64,000 nt of DNA from Promicromonospora umidemergens (GCF_024171995.1 NZ_JAMTCT010000010.1:62001-126000), one strand, 5' to 3'; numbered from the stretch's first letter, positions 34,380-43,323 are shown. Notes: generated by a model from the sequence alone, not told the origin. A program made the numbers and translations.

Positions 34380-35165
34380 ATGAGCAGCGAGGTCGGTGCG
34401 GTAGCGGTCCTGTCGGACGTCCACGGGGTGCTTCCCGTCCTGGACGCGGTGCTCGCCGAGCCGGACGTGATCGCAGCCGACCGCGTGGTCGTCACCGGTG
34501 ACCACGCCGCCGGACCGCAGCCCGTCGCCGTGCTGGGCCGCCTGCGGTCCCTGGGGGAGCGGGCCCTCCTGGTCCGTGGGAACGCGGACCGTGAGCTGGT
34601 CGCCCTCGCACGCGGCGGAGGCACCAGCATCCCCGATCCCGTCGCGCCCTGGGCCGCGGCCCAGCTGCGGCCCGACGACGTCGCGCTCCTCGCCGGCCTG
34701 CCGCACCCGGCCGAGCTGACGGTGCGCGGGTTCGGCCGCGTCGTGTTCTGCCACGCCACACCGCGCGACGACGAGGAGGTGGTGCTCGTCGACTCCTCCC
34801 TGGAGCGCTGGGCCGAGGTGCTGGGCGGGCTCGATCCCGCGGTGCGGACTGTCGTCATGGGGCACACCCACATGCCGTTCGTGCGGCTCGTCGACCGGCG
34901 CCTGTGCGTCAACCCCGGCAGCGTCGGCATGCCGTACGGCCGCGCGGGCGGGTCCTGGGCGCTCCTGCGGGACGGGCAGGTCGAGCTGCGCCACACACCC
35001 GTCGACGTCGCGGCGGCAGTGACCGCCGTCGCCACCGGAAGCACGTACCCCGGCGCGGAGGAGTGGGCGCGGGAGTACGTGACCTCGGCCAGCAGTGACG
35101 CTGACGCGCTGCGGGCGTTCGGTCCGCGGGACGGCCGTCCGACGATGAAGGGACGTCTGCGGTAG
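34380..35165 (+). CDS. metallophosphoesterase (calcineurin-like)
   Basis: 261 residues from ATG 34380. Metal-binding motifs appear in order: SDVHG near 13, TGDHAAG near 40, RGNADRE near 67, FCHATP near 124 and GHTHMPF near 161. This matches the YfcE/MJ0936-like phosphodiesterase group. Two metal ions would hydrolyse a phosphoester; the substrate is not predictable. The C-terminal 50 residues are variable. Confidence 0.88.
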   Translation: MSSEVGAVAVLSDVHGVLPVLDAVLAEPDVIAADRVVVTGDHAAGPQPVAVLGRLRSLGERALLVRGNADRELVALARGGGTSIPDPVAPWAAAQLRPDDVALLAGLPHPAELTVRGFGRVVFCHATPRDDEEVVLVDSSLERWAEVLGGLDPAVRTVVMGHTHMPFVRLVDRRLCVNPGSVGMPYGRAGGSWALLRDGQVELRHTPVDVAAAVTAVATGSTYPGAEEWAREYVTSASSDADALRAFGPRDGRPTMKGRLR

Positions 35166-35257
35166 CGCGGCCTGGCGCAGCGCACGGACCAGCTCCTGGA
35201 CGGCCTCGGCAACTGACCTCCAGGGCACTGTCGGTGGCTCGGCGTAGCGTGCTGCCC

Positions 35258-35857
35258 ATGGCCGACACCGACCCTGAGCTCCTGCTCGCTGACACCGCCG
35301 CGTGGCGCACGTGGCTCGACGAGAACGAGGCGACGTCGAACGGCGTCTGGTTGATTCTCGCGAAGAAGGGCAAGGGCGCCCCGACGAGCCTGACCCGCGA
35401 CTCCGCGCTCGAGGAGGCGCTGTGCAGCGGCTGGATCGACGCGCAGGCACTCGGCCGCGATGATGCGACCGCGCTGCAGCGGTACTGCCCGCGCAGATCA
35501 CGGAGCCGCTGGTCGGCACGGAACGTAGGGATCGTGGGGCGCCTGACCGCGGAGGGTCGCATGCGGCCCCGCGGCCAGGAGGAGGTCGACAAGGCCAAGG
35601 CGGACGGCCGCTGGGACGCCGCGTACGAGGGCAGCAAGAACATCGAGGTGCCGCCCGACCTTGCCGAGGCGCTCGCGGCCAGCCCACGCGCGACGGCGAT
35701 GTTCGCGATCCTCACCGCCCAGAACCGGTACGCGATCCTGTTCAGGATCACGGGAGTCAAGAAACCGGAGACCCGGGCACGGAACATCACCAAGTTCGTC
35801 GGCATGCTCGAGCGTGGTGAGACGGCGCACCCGCAGAAGCGGAAGCTGGAGGCCTGA
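35258..35857 (+). CDS. YdeI/OmpD-associated family protein
   Basis: 199 residues from ATG 35258. It has the family's WRTWLDENEATSNGVWLILAKK start, the conserved EALCSGWIDAQA segment, and the C-terminal FVGMLERGE with basic tail. Members of this soluble family have been linked to resistance to antimicrobial peptides, without a known biochemical activity. It lies 92 bases after the metallophosphoesterase and may share its transcript. Confidence 0.82.
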   Translation: MADTDPELLLADTAAWRTWLDENEATSNGVWLILAKKGKGAPTSLTRDSALEEALCSGWIDAQALGRDDATALQRYCPRRSRSRWSARNVGIVGRLTAEGRMRPRGQEEVDKAKADGRWDAAYEGSKNIEVPPDLAEALAASPRATAMFAILTAQNRYAILFRITGVKKPETRARNITKFVGMLERGETAHPQKRKLEA

Positions 35858-35948
35858 GATCTGCCCACGAGTTGCCCAGGAACCGCCCTTGAGATTCACG
35901 AGAAACCTCAAATAGGGTCCCCAGGCAACGTCGAGACCGGGGAGGGCC

Positions 35949-36389
35949 GTGGACAGCGAGGTCGTACTGCGGCTCGACGCGGGGGACGTGCTGGTCACGT
36001 TCGTCCCCACGGTCCCGAGGACCCTGCTCGACGTAAGGCGTGCGACCCCCGACCCGGACCCAGCCCCGGGCCCGGCAGCCGTCGATCCGCTCGCAGCGGT
36101 GGCCGCGCGCATCGCCGCCGACGGCGTCCCGGTGCACCCCGGCCTGGAGGCGCTCCTCGATCTTCCGGAGGCCGCGCCGTTGCTGCGCACGCTGGAGACC
36201 TACCTGGAGCTCGCGGGTAGCGCGCAGGCGACGGCGGAGGCGCTGCACCTGCACCGCACGTCGCTGTACTACCGGCTGCAGCGCGTCGAGCTGCTCGCCG
36301 GCACCGACCTCAAGAACGGTACGGAGCGCCTGGCGCTGCACCTGGCCCTCAAGGTGGCCAGAGCCGCGGGGCGGCTGACCGGGCCCTGA
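35949..36389 (+). CDS. PucR-type helix-turn-helix protein, short
   Basis: 146 residues from GTG 35949, with GGGAGGGCC upstream. The C-terminal 65 residues match the PucR HTH_30 domain (LLRTLETYLELAGSAQATAE, then LHLHRTSLYYRLQR). A normal PucR/CdaR regulator is 400-600 residues with a sensor domain first; here only about 75 unremarkable residues precede the HTH. It may be a stand-alone DNA-binding protein or a remnant. The upstream 90 bases contain no decayed sensor that I can read. Confidence 0.65.
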   Translation: MDSEVVLRLDAGDVLVTFVPTVPRTLLDVRRATPDPDPAPGPAAVDPLAAVAARIAADGVPVHPGLEALLDLPEAAPLLRTLETYLELAGSAQATAEALHLHRTSLYYRLQRVELLAGTDLKNGTERLALHLALKVARAAGRLTGP

Positions 36390-36428
36390 GGCCGCGGTCC
36401 CGACAGGTTCGACCATCGACGGGTGGGC

Positions 36429-36986
36429 TCAGCGCACGGCCAGATCCCTGATGGCCGTGCTGAGCTCGTCCCCCTCCACACCCTCCGGCCAGCCGCGCAG
36501 CAGGCTGCCGTCCTTGCCGACCAGGGCGACGAGCGGCGGCTCGGCGACGGCGTACCTGAGCGTCGCGTCGCCGCTCGGGTCCACGGCCACGGGGTAGGTG
36601 ATGTCGTTGTCCTCGACGTACGCAGCGACCTCGGCGGGTTCGGAGAGGTTCGCGACGCCCACGAACAGGACCGCGTCCTCGTACTCCTCGACCACGTCGT
36701 TGATCGGCGCCTGCTGGACCTCGCAACGCGTGCACCAGGTCTCGAAGAACACGAGCACCACCGGCCGCTCGTCCCACTGCTCGGCCAGGTCGAGGGTTGT
36801 GCCGTCGGTCAGCTCCAGGGTGAGCAGGGGCGCCGGAGGCGCGTCGTCGGGCGCGGGGCGGAACTCCACGCCAGAGGGCACCGGTCCCGGCAGCCGCCCA
36901 CGGGTCGGCTCGGAGCACCCGGCGAGGGAGGTCACGACGAGGCCGGCCGCCATGATGCCCCTGAGGGCACTGAGGGAGGCCCTCAT
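36429..36986 (-). CDS. TlpA/ResA-like thioredoxin-fold lipoprotein
   Basis: 185 residues, ATG 36986 overlapping the preceding stop as ATGA. Lipobox SLAG-Cys24 makes it membrane-anchored outside the cell. The thioredoxin fold has the redox motif WCTRC (Cys85, Cys88) after VVLVFFET, and the cis-Pro region EPPLVALVG. TlpA-type proteins reduce or oxidise extracytoplasmic thiols. Last gene of a coupled operon with an M6 protease and another lipoprotein, so its client may be the Cys-bearing protease. Confidence 0.82.
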   Translation of the reverse strand: MRASLSALRGIMAAGLVVTSLAGCSEPTRGRLPGPVPSGVEFRPAPDDAPPAPLLTLELTDGTTLDLAEQWDERPVVLVFFETWCTRCEVQQAPINDVVEEYEDAVLFVGVANLSEPAEVAAYVEDNDITYPVAVDPSGDATLRYAVAEPPLVALVGKDGSLLRGWPEGVEGDELSTAIRDLAVR

Positions 36987-37564
36987 CGCAGCACCGCCTC
37001 GGGCACGTCGTCGAGGGCCGGATTCGGGTCGATCGGCACGGGGCCGTGCTCGCCGATCATGAGCTCGGCGTCCGACAGGTCGATCGAAGCGGGAACATCG
37101 AGCGACATGACGCACACCGTGGGCTGCCGGTCCGAGCCCAGGTCGATCGAGAAGGCCTTCTCGGCCCGCCCTTCCGGGAGCGCGCCGGCGGCGAGCACCG
37201 CGCCGTCCGCCAGCACCTCGAACGCCGCCTCCGGGTGCGCGTACCGGAAGGCGCGTGCGCCCGAGCACGGGTCGGCCGGCTCGCGGATGTTCGCGTCCGG
37301 GACCACGAGGCGCACCGCCTGCGTGGCCTCGGCGCCGTCGGCCCCACCGGAGCACGCCGCCAGCAGCCCGCTGAGGCACAGCCCGACGCCGAGCACGGCG
37401 GCGCCCGACCGACCGCCGACATGGGCCCGTCGCCCGGCGTGCCCGGCAAGCCCGGTGAGCCCGGTGAGATCGGTCCCTTGTCCCGAGATCGGTCCATCGA
37501 TGGACCGATCTCGAGGCAACCGACCGAACTCGGCGTCCGGGGTCTCGGAGCCCCGTAGCGTCAC
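36983..37564 (-). CDS. lipoprotein of unknown function
   Basis: 193 residues from GTG 37564, which overlaps the protease stop as GTGA. A lipobox LLAA-Cys71 follows an unusually long, Gly-rich N-terminal region; residues 18-27 are encoded by the perfect palindrome at 37484-37513. A later GTG at residue 57 would leave a signal peptide with no positive charge, so the long form is preferred. The mature part is about 120 residues with two Cys (DPCSGARAF, TVCVMSLD). No family recognised. It couples the M6 protease to the TlpA-like gene. Confidence 0.65.
   Translation of the reverse strand: MTLRGSETPDAEFGRLPRDRSIDGPISGQGTDLTGLTGLAGHAGRRAHVGGRSGAAVLGVGLCLSGLLAACSGGADGAEATQAVRLVVPDANIREPADPCSGARAFRYAHPEAAFEVLADGAVLAAGALPEGRAEKAFSIDLGSDRQPTVCVMSLDVPASIDLSDAELMIGEHGPVPIDPNPALDDVPEAVLR
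37466..37513. repeat. 30-bp perfect palindrome plus a half-copy inside the lipoprotein gene
   Basis: Bases 37484-37513 read identically on both strands: GAGATCGGTCC and its inverse around ATCGAT, flanked by C/G. A further GAGATCGGTCC lies at 37466-37476. The element is inside the translated N-terminus of the lipoprotein and 48 bases beyond the protease stop. It may be an operator, attenuator or inserted repeat. Confidence 0.85.
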
Positions 37565-39918
37565 TCGGCCTCCCGCAGGTCACCGGCCGCCGCGGAGAGC
37601 GCGGCGGCGGCGAGGTTGCGCTGCCCGACGTCGGCCAGACCCTCCGCGTCCTGTGCGAACCGCGCGAGCGCCGCGTCCGCCGAGCCGCCAGGTGCCCCGG
37701 AAGCGGCTCGCAGGTGCGCCCCGAGACGCCGGGACTCGTCGCCCGTGAGCACATCGCGGTCCCGGTAGTCCGCCACGAGGGCGGACAGCGACCGCGCCTT
37801 CGGCGCCTTGGCCCGCAGCGGCACGCGCACCGTCCTCGCGACGCTCGGGTCGGACTCGCTGGTGACCGTGAGGGTCAGGAGCGCGGCCCGCGCAGCGCCG
37901 TCCGACGCCGTCGCGTACGCCGACACGGGCAGCGTGCCGCCCGCCTCGACGGCCGTGACCTCGTACGGGAGCGAGACGTCCCAGCCGTGGCCCCGGACGG
38001 AGGCCGAGACCCGGTACACGTCCGAGTCGAAGACCCCCTCGCCGGCCTCACCGGTGTTCCGCAGCGGCACGTTGACCAGCGCGGTGCCGGCACCGACGGG
38101 GTGCTGCTCGGGCCGGCCGAGCCGGACACCACGCCGAGCAGGGCCGGCGGCGTCAAGGTTCCGCACGGCGACGTCGTAGGTCAGCTCGCCGTCGGCGGTG
38201 CGTGCAGCGTCCAGCACGTAGAGGTGCAGGTTGTTGGGCTCGTCCACGTACTCGTACGCGCTGCCCGACTCGGTACCCGCGTGGAAGGTGCCGTCGTCGA
38301 GCTGGCGTGGGTCGCCCCGCACCACCGGCACGGGTGTGCCGTCAGGGCGGTAGTAGTCGATCCGGTCGATGTTCTCCGGGTTGGCGTCCACCAGCCACTC
38401 GCGCGGGGTGCCCCGTGGCTGGTTCTGCGCCAGGAGCACGCCGTGGCCGGCGGTGAACGAGTCGTTGCCCACCCGGTCGACGACCTCCATCGTGAAGTCG
38501 GTCCAGCCCGTGCCGTCCGGGCACCAGAAGTCCGGGTCCTCCGGCGTGTCCGCCGCGCACTGGCCTGCGGTGTACCCGCCGTCGAGCGTCACCTCGAGGC
38601 CGACCTTGCCGCTGCTCCCGCCGCGCGACTCCGGCACCGAGGAACGGGCCTTCAGGGTGGCGACGGCCGGGCCCTGCTCGGCGAGCTCCGACCGGGTCAG
38701 CAGCACCTGGTCGTCGTCGGTGAGCACACCGAGGTCCTGCTTGTAGTGGAGCATGTGGTGCGGCCCGAGCGCGGAGCCGCCGGCGTTCGGGATCTGCCAC
38801 CGGTTGTGGGTTCCGCCCGGGCCGTTGAACGAGCCGCGGCTCATCATCTCCCAGTAGCCCGTGTAGTTACGGGTGTCGTCGGCGAACGGGTTGTTGTAGT
38901 TGTCCGGCAGGCCGCGCAGGTGGCTGAACTCGTGTGCGAAGACGCCGAGGCCGGAGCTCTCCGCCTGGGTGGAGGTGCCGCCGCCCGCGTTGGGCCAGTG
39001 GTTGGCCGCCGACTGCCAGGACGTCCACTCCACGTACCGGGTGGCCGCCCAGTTCGGCATGGGGTCGCCGTTCTGGTTCAGCGGCGCCTCGCCGTTCTCC
39101 GCGCGCGGCGGGCCCAGCTCGTCCGGGACGTCCTCGGGGGACTCGAACATCATCTGCCCGAACTCCTCCCACGTGGACGTCTCGTCGTGCCCGGCAGTCA
39201 CCCAGAAGCCGTTGTCGAAGCCGCAGAGCTGCTCCTCGCAACCGCCCATGTCCTCGTGCCAGGCCGCGAACCCGGCCTCGCGGATGTCCTTGCCGCACTC
39301 GTCTCCCTGCGGGCAGAACTCCTCGACCGGCTGGTTGAACCGGTCGTAGCCGTACTCGTGCAGCTTGCCCGGCAGCGTGTACGGGCCGAACACCTCCACG
39401 TCGACGCCGATCCGGCCGTGGCTGTCCTCCATCCAGTACCCGTGCAGCGTCTGCCCGCCGTTGTACTCGTTCGGGGTGGCGTAGTAGTCGTAGAACCACT
39501 GGTTCACGTCGCCGGTGGCGACCGGCTGGAACCCGCTGGCCGGGTTGCCGAACGGGTGCGTCAGCGGATCCTGCGTGATGAGGAACGGCTGGTCGGAGAA
39601 CTCCAGCAGGATCACCGCCGTCCGGTACTGCACGTCGCTGCCCTCCGAGGTGTCCGCGGAGTCCCACTCCGCCGGCCGCACGGAGGCGTAGTCGTCCCAC
39701 GTCATCTCGGCCTGGTCGGTCCAGTCCTGCGGGTCGGGCGCGGCGATCGGGCTGCCCGACGCCGGGGCGGTCACCTCGGCCGTCGACGTCGTCCCCACGA
39801 GGGGGAGCGTCAGCGGGACGGCGAGCGCTGCGGCGGCGGCGACGGCCGCCGCCCGCCGGGACATCCACCCGGTGGTCCTGGGTCCTGGTGTCGGTCGTGT
39901 GCCTGATCGGAGCCTCAT
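37561..39918 (-). CDS. secreted M6-family metalloprotease (immune-inhibitor-A-like)
   Basis: 785 residues from ATG 39918 (an in-frame GTG at 39951 is an alternative). A signal peptide of about 50 residues with basic n-region is followed by WTDQAEMTWDDYASVRP and the M6 catalytic domain. The zinc site HEFSHLRGLPD lies near 329. Six Cys are clustered in the catalytic half (for example FCPQGDECGKD, MGGCEEQLCGFDNG) and two more later, so disulfides are likely. The C-terminal 250 residues look like beta domains. It would cleave extracellular proteins. Its operon encodes two lipoproteins downstream. Confidence 0.88.
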   Translation of the reverse strand: MRLRSGTRPTPGPRTTGWMSRRAAAVAAAAALAVPLTLPLVGTTSTAEVTAPASGSPIAAPDPQDWTDQAEMTWDDYASVRPAEWDSADTSEGSDVQYRTAVILLEFSDQPFLITQDPLTHPFGNPASGFQPVATGDVNQWFYDYYATPNEYNGGQTLHGYWMEDSHGRIGVDVEVFGPYTLPGKLHEYGYDRFNQPVEEFCPQGDECGKDIREAGFAAWHEDMGGCEEQLCGFDNGFWVTAGHDETSTWEEFGQMMFESPEDVPDELGPPRAENGEAPLNQNGDPMPNWAATRYVEWTSWQSAANHWPNAGGGTSTQAESSGLGVFAHEFSHLRGLPDNYNNPFADDTRNYTGYWEMMSRGSFNGPGGTHNRWQIPNAGGSALGPHHMLHYKQDLGVLTDDDQVLLTRSELAEQGPAVATLKARSSVPESRGGSSGKVGLEVTLDGGYTAGQCAADTPEDPDFWCPDGTGWTDFTMEVVDRVGNDSFTAGHGVLLAQNQPRGTPREWLVDANPENIDRIDYYRPDGTPVPVVRGDPRQLDDGTFHAGTESGSAYEYVDEPNNLHLYVLDAARTADGELTYDVAVRNLDAAGPARRGVRLGRPEQHPVGAGTALVNVPLRNTGEAGEGVFDSDVYRVSASVRGHGWDVSLPYEVTAVEAGGTLPVSAYATASDGAARAALLTLTVTSESDPSVARTVRVPLRAKAPKARSLSALVADYRDRDVLTGDESRRLGAHLRAASGAPGGSADAALARFAQDAEGLADVGQRNLAAAALSAAAGDLREAE

Positions 39919-40025
39919 GCGGGTGCCGCCCTCCGGGATCGTCCGGGACACGACCCACCACGGGCCGTGCCGTGAGGCTACGGGCTCGAACCCACCACGT
40001 CATCGGTCAGGTGTCGGGTGTTCGT

Positions 40026-40041
40026 TCCGACATCTGTCGGA
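40026..40041. promoter_or_regulatory. 16-bp dyad upstream of the AI-2E transporter gene
   Basis: TCCGACA and TGTCGGA are perfect 7-bp arms around TC, about 106 bases before the AI-2E start and 108 bases before the divergent protease start. A regulator site for either gene is possible. The rest of 39919-40146 shows no gene. Confidence 0.4.
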
Positions 40042-40146
40042 TCCGTGCGCGCACGGTGCACCTTTCGTGCGGCGCGTGAGCAGGCCACCAGGGCGTCCGT
40101 GTGCTCCCCTAGGGTGTTATCCGTGTCGCAGACCGAGGAGACCAGC

Positions 40147-41391
40147 GTGACGTCGAGCCAGACCACCGCGCCGCCCACCGACGAGTCCGGCGCCGTCCCG
40201 CCAGCCATCCGGGCGGCCGCGTCCTGGTCGTGGCGCATGCTCCTCATCGGTGCGTTCATCGCTGCCGCGCTGTGGCTCTTCACGCTGCTGAAGACGATAG
40301 TCATCCCGGTGGCGGTGGCCCTGCTGCTCACGATCATGCTGACGCCGGTACGCCGGGTGCTGAACGAGCGGCTGCGGCTGCCGCGCGGGCTGTCCGCCGG
40401 GCTCTCCCTGATCGGCCTGATCGTGGTGGTCGCGGGCCTGGTCACGCTGGCCGGACAGTCGATCGCGAACGGGTTCGCCGACCTGACGGCGCAGGCGATC
40501 AGCGGCTTCGAGGAGCTCTGGGCACAGGTCTCGGCGACCTTCGGGCTGCAGGACCAGCTGAACAGCTACAGCCAGGACATCCTCGATCAGCTCGAGGCAC
40601 AGCAGGGAGCCATCGTGAGTGGTGCCCTGGGCGCCGCCGCGACGGCGGGAAGCCTGCTGGTCGGGGCACTCATCGCGCTGTTCTGCACGTTCTTCTTCCT
40701 GCACGACCCGCGTGGGATCTGGACCTGGATCGTCGGCCTGCTCCCGCTGTCCTCCCGGGAACGCGTCAACCAGGCCGGCCGGCGCGGCGCCGTCACCCTG
40801 GCGGCGTACACCCGCACGCAGATCCTCGTCGCTGCCGTGGACGCGGTCGGCATCGGGATCGGTGCGGTGTTCTTCGTCCCGACGCTCGCCCTGCCGATCG
40901 GCATCCTGGTGTTCGTCGGTTCCTTCGTGCCGGTGGTCGGTGCCATCGCCACCGGCGCCATCGCGGTGGTCGTGGTGCTCGTGTCGAACGGCTGGGTGGC
41001 CGCCCTCATCATGCTCGGCGTGGTGCTGCTGGTGCAGCAGATCGAGTCGCACGCGCTGCAGCCGTTCCTCATGGGGCACGCCGTCTCGCTGCACCCGGTG
41101 GCCGTGATCCTCGCCGTGGCCGCAGGTTCGTACGCGGCGGGCATCGTCGGTGCCCTGTTCGCCGTGCCGCTCGCGGCCGTGCTGAACACCGTGATCCTCT
41201 ACCTCAACGGGCACGACAAGTTCCCGGAGCTCGGCGACGAGGACGCGCTGCCGATCCGGTGGCGCGCGGCCGACGCGCCACCGATCCCCCTCCGGCTGCG
41301 CCGCACGCCCGGCGTGATGGCCGAGACGGCCGTCACGGACGTCGGCGTCGACGAGGATCGCGACCCTTCAGAGGGTGGTCAGAAGCGCTGA
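40147..41391 (+). CDS. AI-2E family transporter (PerM-like membrane protein)
   Basis: 414 residues from GTG 40147, seven bases after GAGGAG; GTG 40123 is an alternative. About eight spans are visible (for example MLLIGAFIAAALWLFTLLKT near 36, the VAVALLLTIM pair, and VGFFV-like spans near 210-340), with a large extracytoplasmic loop between 110 and 180. The QIESHALQPFLMGHAVSLHP motif near 300 is the family signature. These proteins export AI-2 or act as Na+/H+ antiporters in different bacteria; the role here is not fixed. The C-terminal 50 residues are cytoplasmic and acidic. Confidence 0.85.
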   Translation: MTSSQTTAPPTDESGAVPPAIRAAASWSWRMLLIGAFIAAALWLFTLLKTIVIPVAVALLLTIMLTPVRRVLNERLRLPRGLSAGLSLIGLIVVVAGLVTLAGQSIANGFADLTAQAISGFEELWAQVSATFGLQDQLNSYSQDILDQLEAQQGAIVSGALGAAATAGSLLVGALIALFCTFFFLHDPRGIWTWIVGLLPLSSRERVNQAGRRGAVTLAAYTRTQILVAAVDAVGIGIGAVFFVPTLALPIGILVFVGSFVPVVGAIATGAIAVVVVLVSNGWVAALIMLGVVLLVQQIESHALQPFLMGHAVSLHPVAVILAVAAGSYAAGIVGALFAVPLAAVLNTVILYLNGHDKFPELGDEDALPIRWRAADAPPIPLRLRRTPGVMAETAVTDVGVDEDRDPSEGGQKR

Positions 41392-41420
41392 ACGTGCATC
41401 TGGGGGCGGAGTCGGGCAAC

Positions 41421-42680
41421 ATGCCCGCTGTGCCCTTGGATCCGTTCGACCTGGAGTCCTACGGCGGCCACCTCACGGTGACCGCCGACGACGCCCGCGC
41501 CGCCGCCGACCTGCTCAACGGTGTCATCACGCGGACACCGATCACCGAGAGCCGCGCGCTCTCCACCATCGCCGGTACGAAGGTGCTGCTCAAGTGCGAG
41601 AACTTGCAGCGCGCCGGCTCTTTCAAGGTGCGCGGCGCGTACGTGCGGCTCGCACGTCTGTCGCCCGAAGAACGGGAACGAGGCATCGTGGCGGCCTCGG
41701 CCGGCAACCACGCGCAAGGCGTAGCGGTCGCCGCGGGAATGCTCGGCATCGACACCGTCGTCTACATGCCGGTCGACGCCGCGCTGCCCAAGGTCGCGGC
41801 GACCCGCGGGTACGGCGCGGAGGTGCGGATGGTCGGGTCGTCCGTGGACGAGGCGCTCGCCGCGGCCCGCGTCGAGTCCGCTCGCTCGGGCCGGGTGCTC
41901 ATCCACCCGTTCGACCACGTGGACGTGGTGGCGGGCCAGGGAACCGTCGCCCTGGAGATCCTGGAACAGGTGCACGACGTCGCCACCGTCGTCGTGCCGC
42001 TGGGCGGTGGCGGGCTGGTGGCCGGGATCGCCGCCGTGCTGGCCGAGGCCGCACCGCACGTCAAGGTCGTGGGTGTGCAGGCGGCGTCCGCTGCGGCCTA
42101 CCCGGGTTCGCTGAAGGCCGGCAAGCCGCTGGCGGGGACGCTCGGCTCCACCATGGCCGACGGCATCGCCGTAGGGCTGCCTGGAGACGTGCCGTTCGGG
42201 ATCGTGCAGAAGGAGGGCGTCGAGGTCCGGACCGTCACCGAGGACCAGCTCTCGCGTGCGCTCCTCGCCGTGCTCGAGCGCTCGAAGCTGATGGTCGAGC
42301 CCGCCGGCGCGGCAGCGGTCGCCGGCATCATGGCCGCCGGCCCCGGAGTGTTCAAGGGTCCGATCGTCGCCGTCCTGTCGGGCGGCAACATCGACCCGCT
42401 GGTGCTCCTCCGCGTGGTCCAGCACGGCCTCGTCGCGGCCGGACGGTACCTGAAGCTGCAGGTGCGGCTGATGGACAAGCCGGGCGCTCTCGCCCGGCTG
42501 GTGGAGACGATCGCCGCGGCCGGCGCCAACATCGTGGCCGTCGACCACACGCGTACCGACGTCTCGCTCGCGGTGTCCGAGGTCCGGGTCAACCTGCAGC
42601 TCGAGACCAAGGGCACCGGGCACCGGGCAGCCGTCGTGGAACGGCTGGAGTCCGAGGGCTACGAGGTCGTCGCGAACTGA
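41421..42680 (+). CDS. ilvA: threonine ammonia-lyase (threonine dehydratase)
   Basis: 419 residues from ATG 41421, preceded by GGGGGCGGAG; a GTG at 41394 is possible. PLP-lysine Lys69 is in AGSFKVRGAY, and the phosphate-binding loop PLGGGGLVAG is near 195. A single C-terminal ACT domain (LKLQVRLMDKPGALARLVET) suggests allosteric control. It deaminates threonine to 2-oxobutyrate, either for isoleucine synthesis or catabolism. It is 29 bases after the AI-2E gene. Confidence 0.92.
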   Translation: MPAVPLDPFDLESYGGHLTVTADDARAAADLLNGVITRTPITESRALSTIAGTKVLLKCENLQRAGSFKVRGAYVRLARLSPEERERGIVAASAGNHAQGVAVAAGMLGIDTVVYMPVDAALPKVAATRGYGAEVRMVGSSVDEALAAARVESARSGRVLIHPFDHVDVVAGQGTVALEILEQVHDVATVVVPLGGGGLVAGIAAVLAEAAPHVKVVGVQAASAAAYPGSLKAGKPLAGTLGSTMADGIAVGLPGDVPFGIVQKEGVEVRTVTEDQLSRALLAVLERSKLMVEPAGAAAVAGIMAAGPGVFKGPIVAVLSGGNIDPLVLLRVVQHGLVAAGRYLKLQVRLMDKPGALARLVETIAAAGANIVAVDHTRTDVSLAVSEVRVNLQLETKGTGHRAAVVERLESEGYEVVAN

Positions 42681-42716
42681 GTGCCGTGCGGTTCCTGCGG
42701 ACGGGTCAGGAAAACG

Positions 42717-42778
42717 CCGACGGGCCTGTCGGACGGTCGGCTCACCGAGGTGATCCGAGCATCTGACAGGCCCGTCGG
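42717..42778. terminator. 14-bp perfect stem terminator
   Basis: CCGACGGGCCTGTC (42717-42730) pairs exactly with 42765-42778. Within the loop CTCACC and GGTGA form a second short stem. It lies between ilvA and the convergent greA. Confidence 0.75.
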
Positions 42779-42840
42779 TCTGCGCTGCGGTGCGGCTCAG
42801 GCTCTATGGACAAGGGCTGAGCCTGCGGTTCCGCTCCGGC

Positions 42841-43323
42841 TCAGCCCTGGAAAGGCTTCGCTCCCGTGATCTCCACGGGGATGTCGCGTCCGTTGGGAGC
42901 CTGGTAGCTCGTCTTCGCACCGATCGACTTGCCGTCGATCGCGGCGCCGAGCGGCGACGTCGGCGAGTAGACGTCGAGCTCCGTGGAACCCGCCATCTCA
43001 CGCGAGCCGAACAGGAAGCTCATCTCGTCGCCCGCGACCACGGCGGTCACGACCATTCCCGGCTCGACCTTGCCGTCGTCCGCGGGGGTACCGACCTGGA
43101 CGTTACGAAGCTTCTCGGTGAGCTCGAGGATGCGCAGCTCGTTCTTTCCCTGCTCCTCGCGCGCGGCGTGATAGCCGCCGTTCTCCTTGAGATCGCCCTC
43201 GTCGCGGGCGGCCGCGATGCGCTCGGTGATCTCCGCACGGTACGGGCCGGAGAGATGCTCCAGCTCAGCCTTGAGCTTGTCGTGCGCCTCCTGGGTGAGC
43301 CAGGTGACAGAAGCGTCGGCCAC
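42841..43323 (-). CDS. greA: transcription elongation factor GreA
   Basis: 160 residues from GTG 43323, with AAAGGAGAG at good spacing. The N-terminal coiled coil ends in the acidic tip DEGDLKENGGY (Asp41, Glu42, Asp44), which reaches the polymerase active site to stimulate cleavage of backtracked RNA. The C-terminal FKBP-like domain (VYSPTSPLGAAIDGKSIG) is intact. Its place beside DUF4307 and mca is conserved in actinobacteria. Confidence 0.95.
   Translation of the reverse strand: MADASVTWLTQEAHDKLKAELEHLSGPYRAEITERIAAARDEGDLKENGGYHAAREEQGKNELRILELTEKLRNVQVGTPADDGKVEPGMVVTAVVAGDEMSFLFGSREMAGSTELDVYSPTSPLGAAIDGKSIGAKTSYQAPNGRDIPVEITGAKPFQG

Noticed and set aside
37714-39906. Plus-strand open frame opposite the M6 protease gene
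   Set aside because: Its composition mirrors the protease codons, and no motif or start signal supports it.
40230-41420. Apparent N-terminal extension fusing another domain to IlvA
   Set aside because: The extension is an out-of-frame reading of the AI-2E gene. ATG 41421 gives a normal-length IlvA with a ribosome site.
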